The position numbers and the translations under genes are program-made. Positions 58,395 through 58,882 of a DNA stretch of 58,882 nt are shown here, piece by piece. Source of the DNA: an uncultured Sterolibacterium sp. GTDB taxonomy: Bacteria > Pseudomonadota > Gammaproteobacteria > Burkholderiales > Rhodocyclaceae. A model generated the notes under the pieces. It was not told the origin of the DNA, did no database searches, and saw only the letters and a list, made by a program, of their open reading frames with translations. The first letter of the stretch is position 1, and every line of letters begins with the position of its first letter. Location: contig CAIVDC010000045.1 in NCBI GenBank assembly GCA_903904605.1, positions 1-58,882 of the forward strand. The letters run 5' to 3'.

Positions 58395-58882
58395 TTATTT
58401 CTTGTCTTTTACCTCGGTGAACTCCGCGTCCACCACATCGCCCTGATCCTTCTTGGCCTCGCCGGCCGGAGCTTCGCCCGCCGCGGCTCCCGCCGCGCCC
58501 TCGGCCGCCTGCTGCTGGGCATAGACCGCTTCGCCAAGTTTCTGGGAGGCCTCCATCAGCACCTGGGTCTTGGCTTCGATGTCGGCTTTGTCGGTCCCGG
58601 CCTTGAGCGCATCTTCGGCATCCTTGATCGCCACGTCGATTTTGCTCTTCTCCTCGGCGCCAACCTTGTCGCCGTGTTCGGAAAGCGCCTTCTTCACCGA
58701 ATGGACCATGGCATCGCACTGGTTGCGGGCATCGACCAGTTCGCGCGTTTTCTTGTCCTCTTCGGCGTGCACCTCGGCATCCTTCACCATGGCCTGGATC
58801 TCGGCTTCGTTCAAGCCCGAATTGGCCTTGATGGTGATCTTGTTCTCCTTGCCGGTCGCCTTGTCCTTGGCCGAAACGTGCA
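58395..58882 (-). CDS. dnaK: chaperone DnaK, C-terminal part (runs off window)
   Basis: The last 162 or so residues of Hsp70. The visible part begins in the substrate-binding beta-domain ([17 protein letters not shown]) and continues through the helical lid ([14 protein letters not shown], then [23 protein letters not shown]), ending in an Ala/Gly linker and [14 protein letters not shown]. The 5-prime part with the ATPase domain lies beyond the window. Confidence 0.97.
   Translation of the reverse strand, partial: HVSAKDKATGKENKITIKANSGLNEAEIQAMVKDAEVHAEEDKKTRELVDARNQCDAMVHSVKKALSEHGDKVGAEEKSKIDVAIKDAEDALKAGTDKADIEAKTQVLMEASQKLGEAVYAQQQAAEGAAGAAAGEAPAGEAKKDQGDVVDAEFTEVKDKK

Overview
The window reads as a chromosome segment of a GC-rich betaproteobacterium, most likely of the Rhodocyclales/Sterolibacteriaceae type. 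The basis is the gene order leuCDB-asd-fimV-truA-trpFBA-accD-folC-SPOR-cvpA-purF-metZ, the cydP-cydA-cydB oxidase operon, a siroheme-type chelatase, a TusE/DsrC-like protein, and acyl-CoA catabolic genes. Genus assignment is inference. I see no rRNA, tRNA, insertion sequence, phage or CRISPR array, and coding density is high.

Layout. Positions 1-5170 hold a cytochrome bd operon (cydP, cydA, cydB, minus strand) divergent from a PAS/AAA+/Fis sigma54 activator, followed by a thioredoxin. The shared 190-bp spacer carries a near-consensus sigma54 promoter and perfect palindromes. Positions 5200-12030 are small independent units: an unrecognised protein, CbiX, a DUF4202 protein, an adrenodoxin-reductase-like flavoprotein, a one-cysteine TusE/DsrC-like protein, a methyltransferase, an orphan molybdate-type binding protein and a CBS-domain protein with an FNR-type site. 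Positions 12029-16421 form a tight minus-strand operon (queD, acyl-CoA ligase, GST, MaoC, NTF2-like, MaoC) that looks like an uncharacterised acyl-CoA pathway. Then come a radical SAM protein, a small HTH regulator, fdxA, fadD, aroC, a YdcH-like protein and an MFS carrier.

Positions 22638-39366 are the plus-strand biosynthetic supercluster for leucine, aspartate semialdehyde, tryptophan, fatty acids, folate, purines and methionine, with fimV and truA embedded. Positions 39392-45117 encode a CzcA-type tripartite metal efflux system on the minus strand. Positions 45503-55092 carry rhlE, recQ, lpxH, two cyclophilins, an L,D-transpeptidase coupled to a TPR protein, cysS and pyrF. Positions 55331 to the end hold a haem-c chemoreceptor, dnaJ and the 3-prime end of dnaK.

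The common thread of the accessory genes is oxygen and redox. A high-affinity oxidase is under its own enhancer-binding protein. Two genes (the haem-c chemoreceptor and the CBS protein) have TTGAT-N4-GTCAA sites at or near -41.5 from plausible -10 boxes. A candidate small RNA with a CCUCC-rich loop lies downstream of pyrF. These regulatory elements, rather than the conserved housekeeping genes, are the most novel content.
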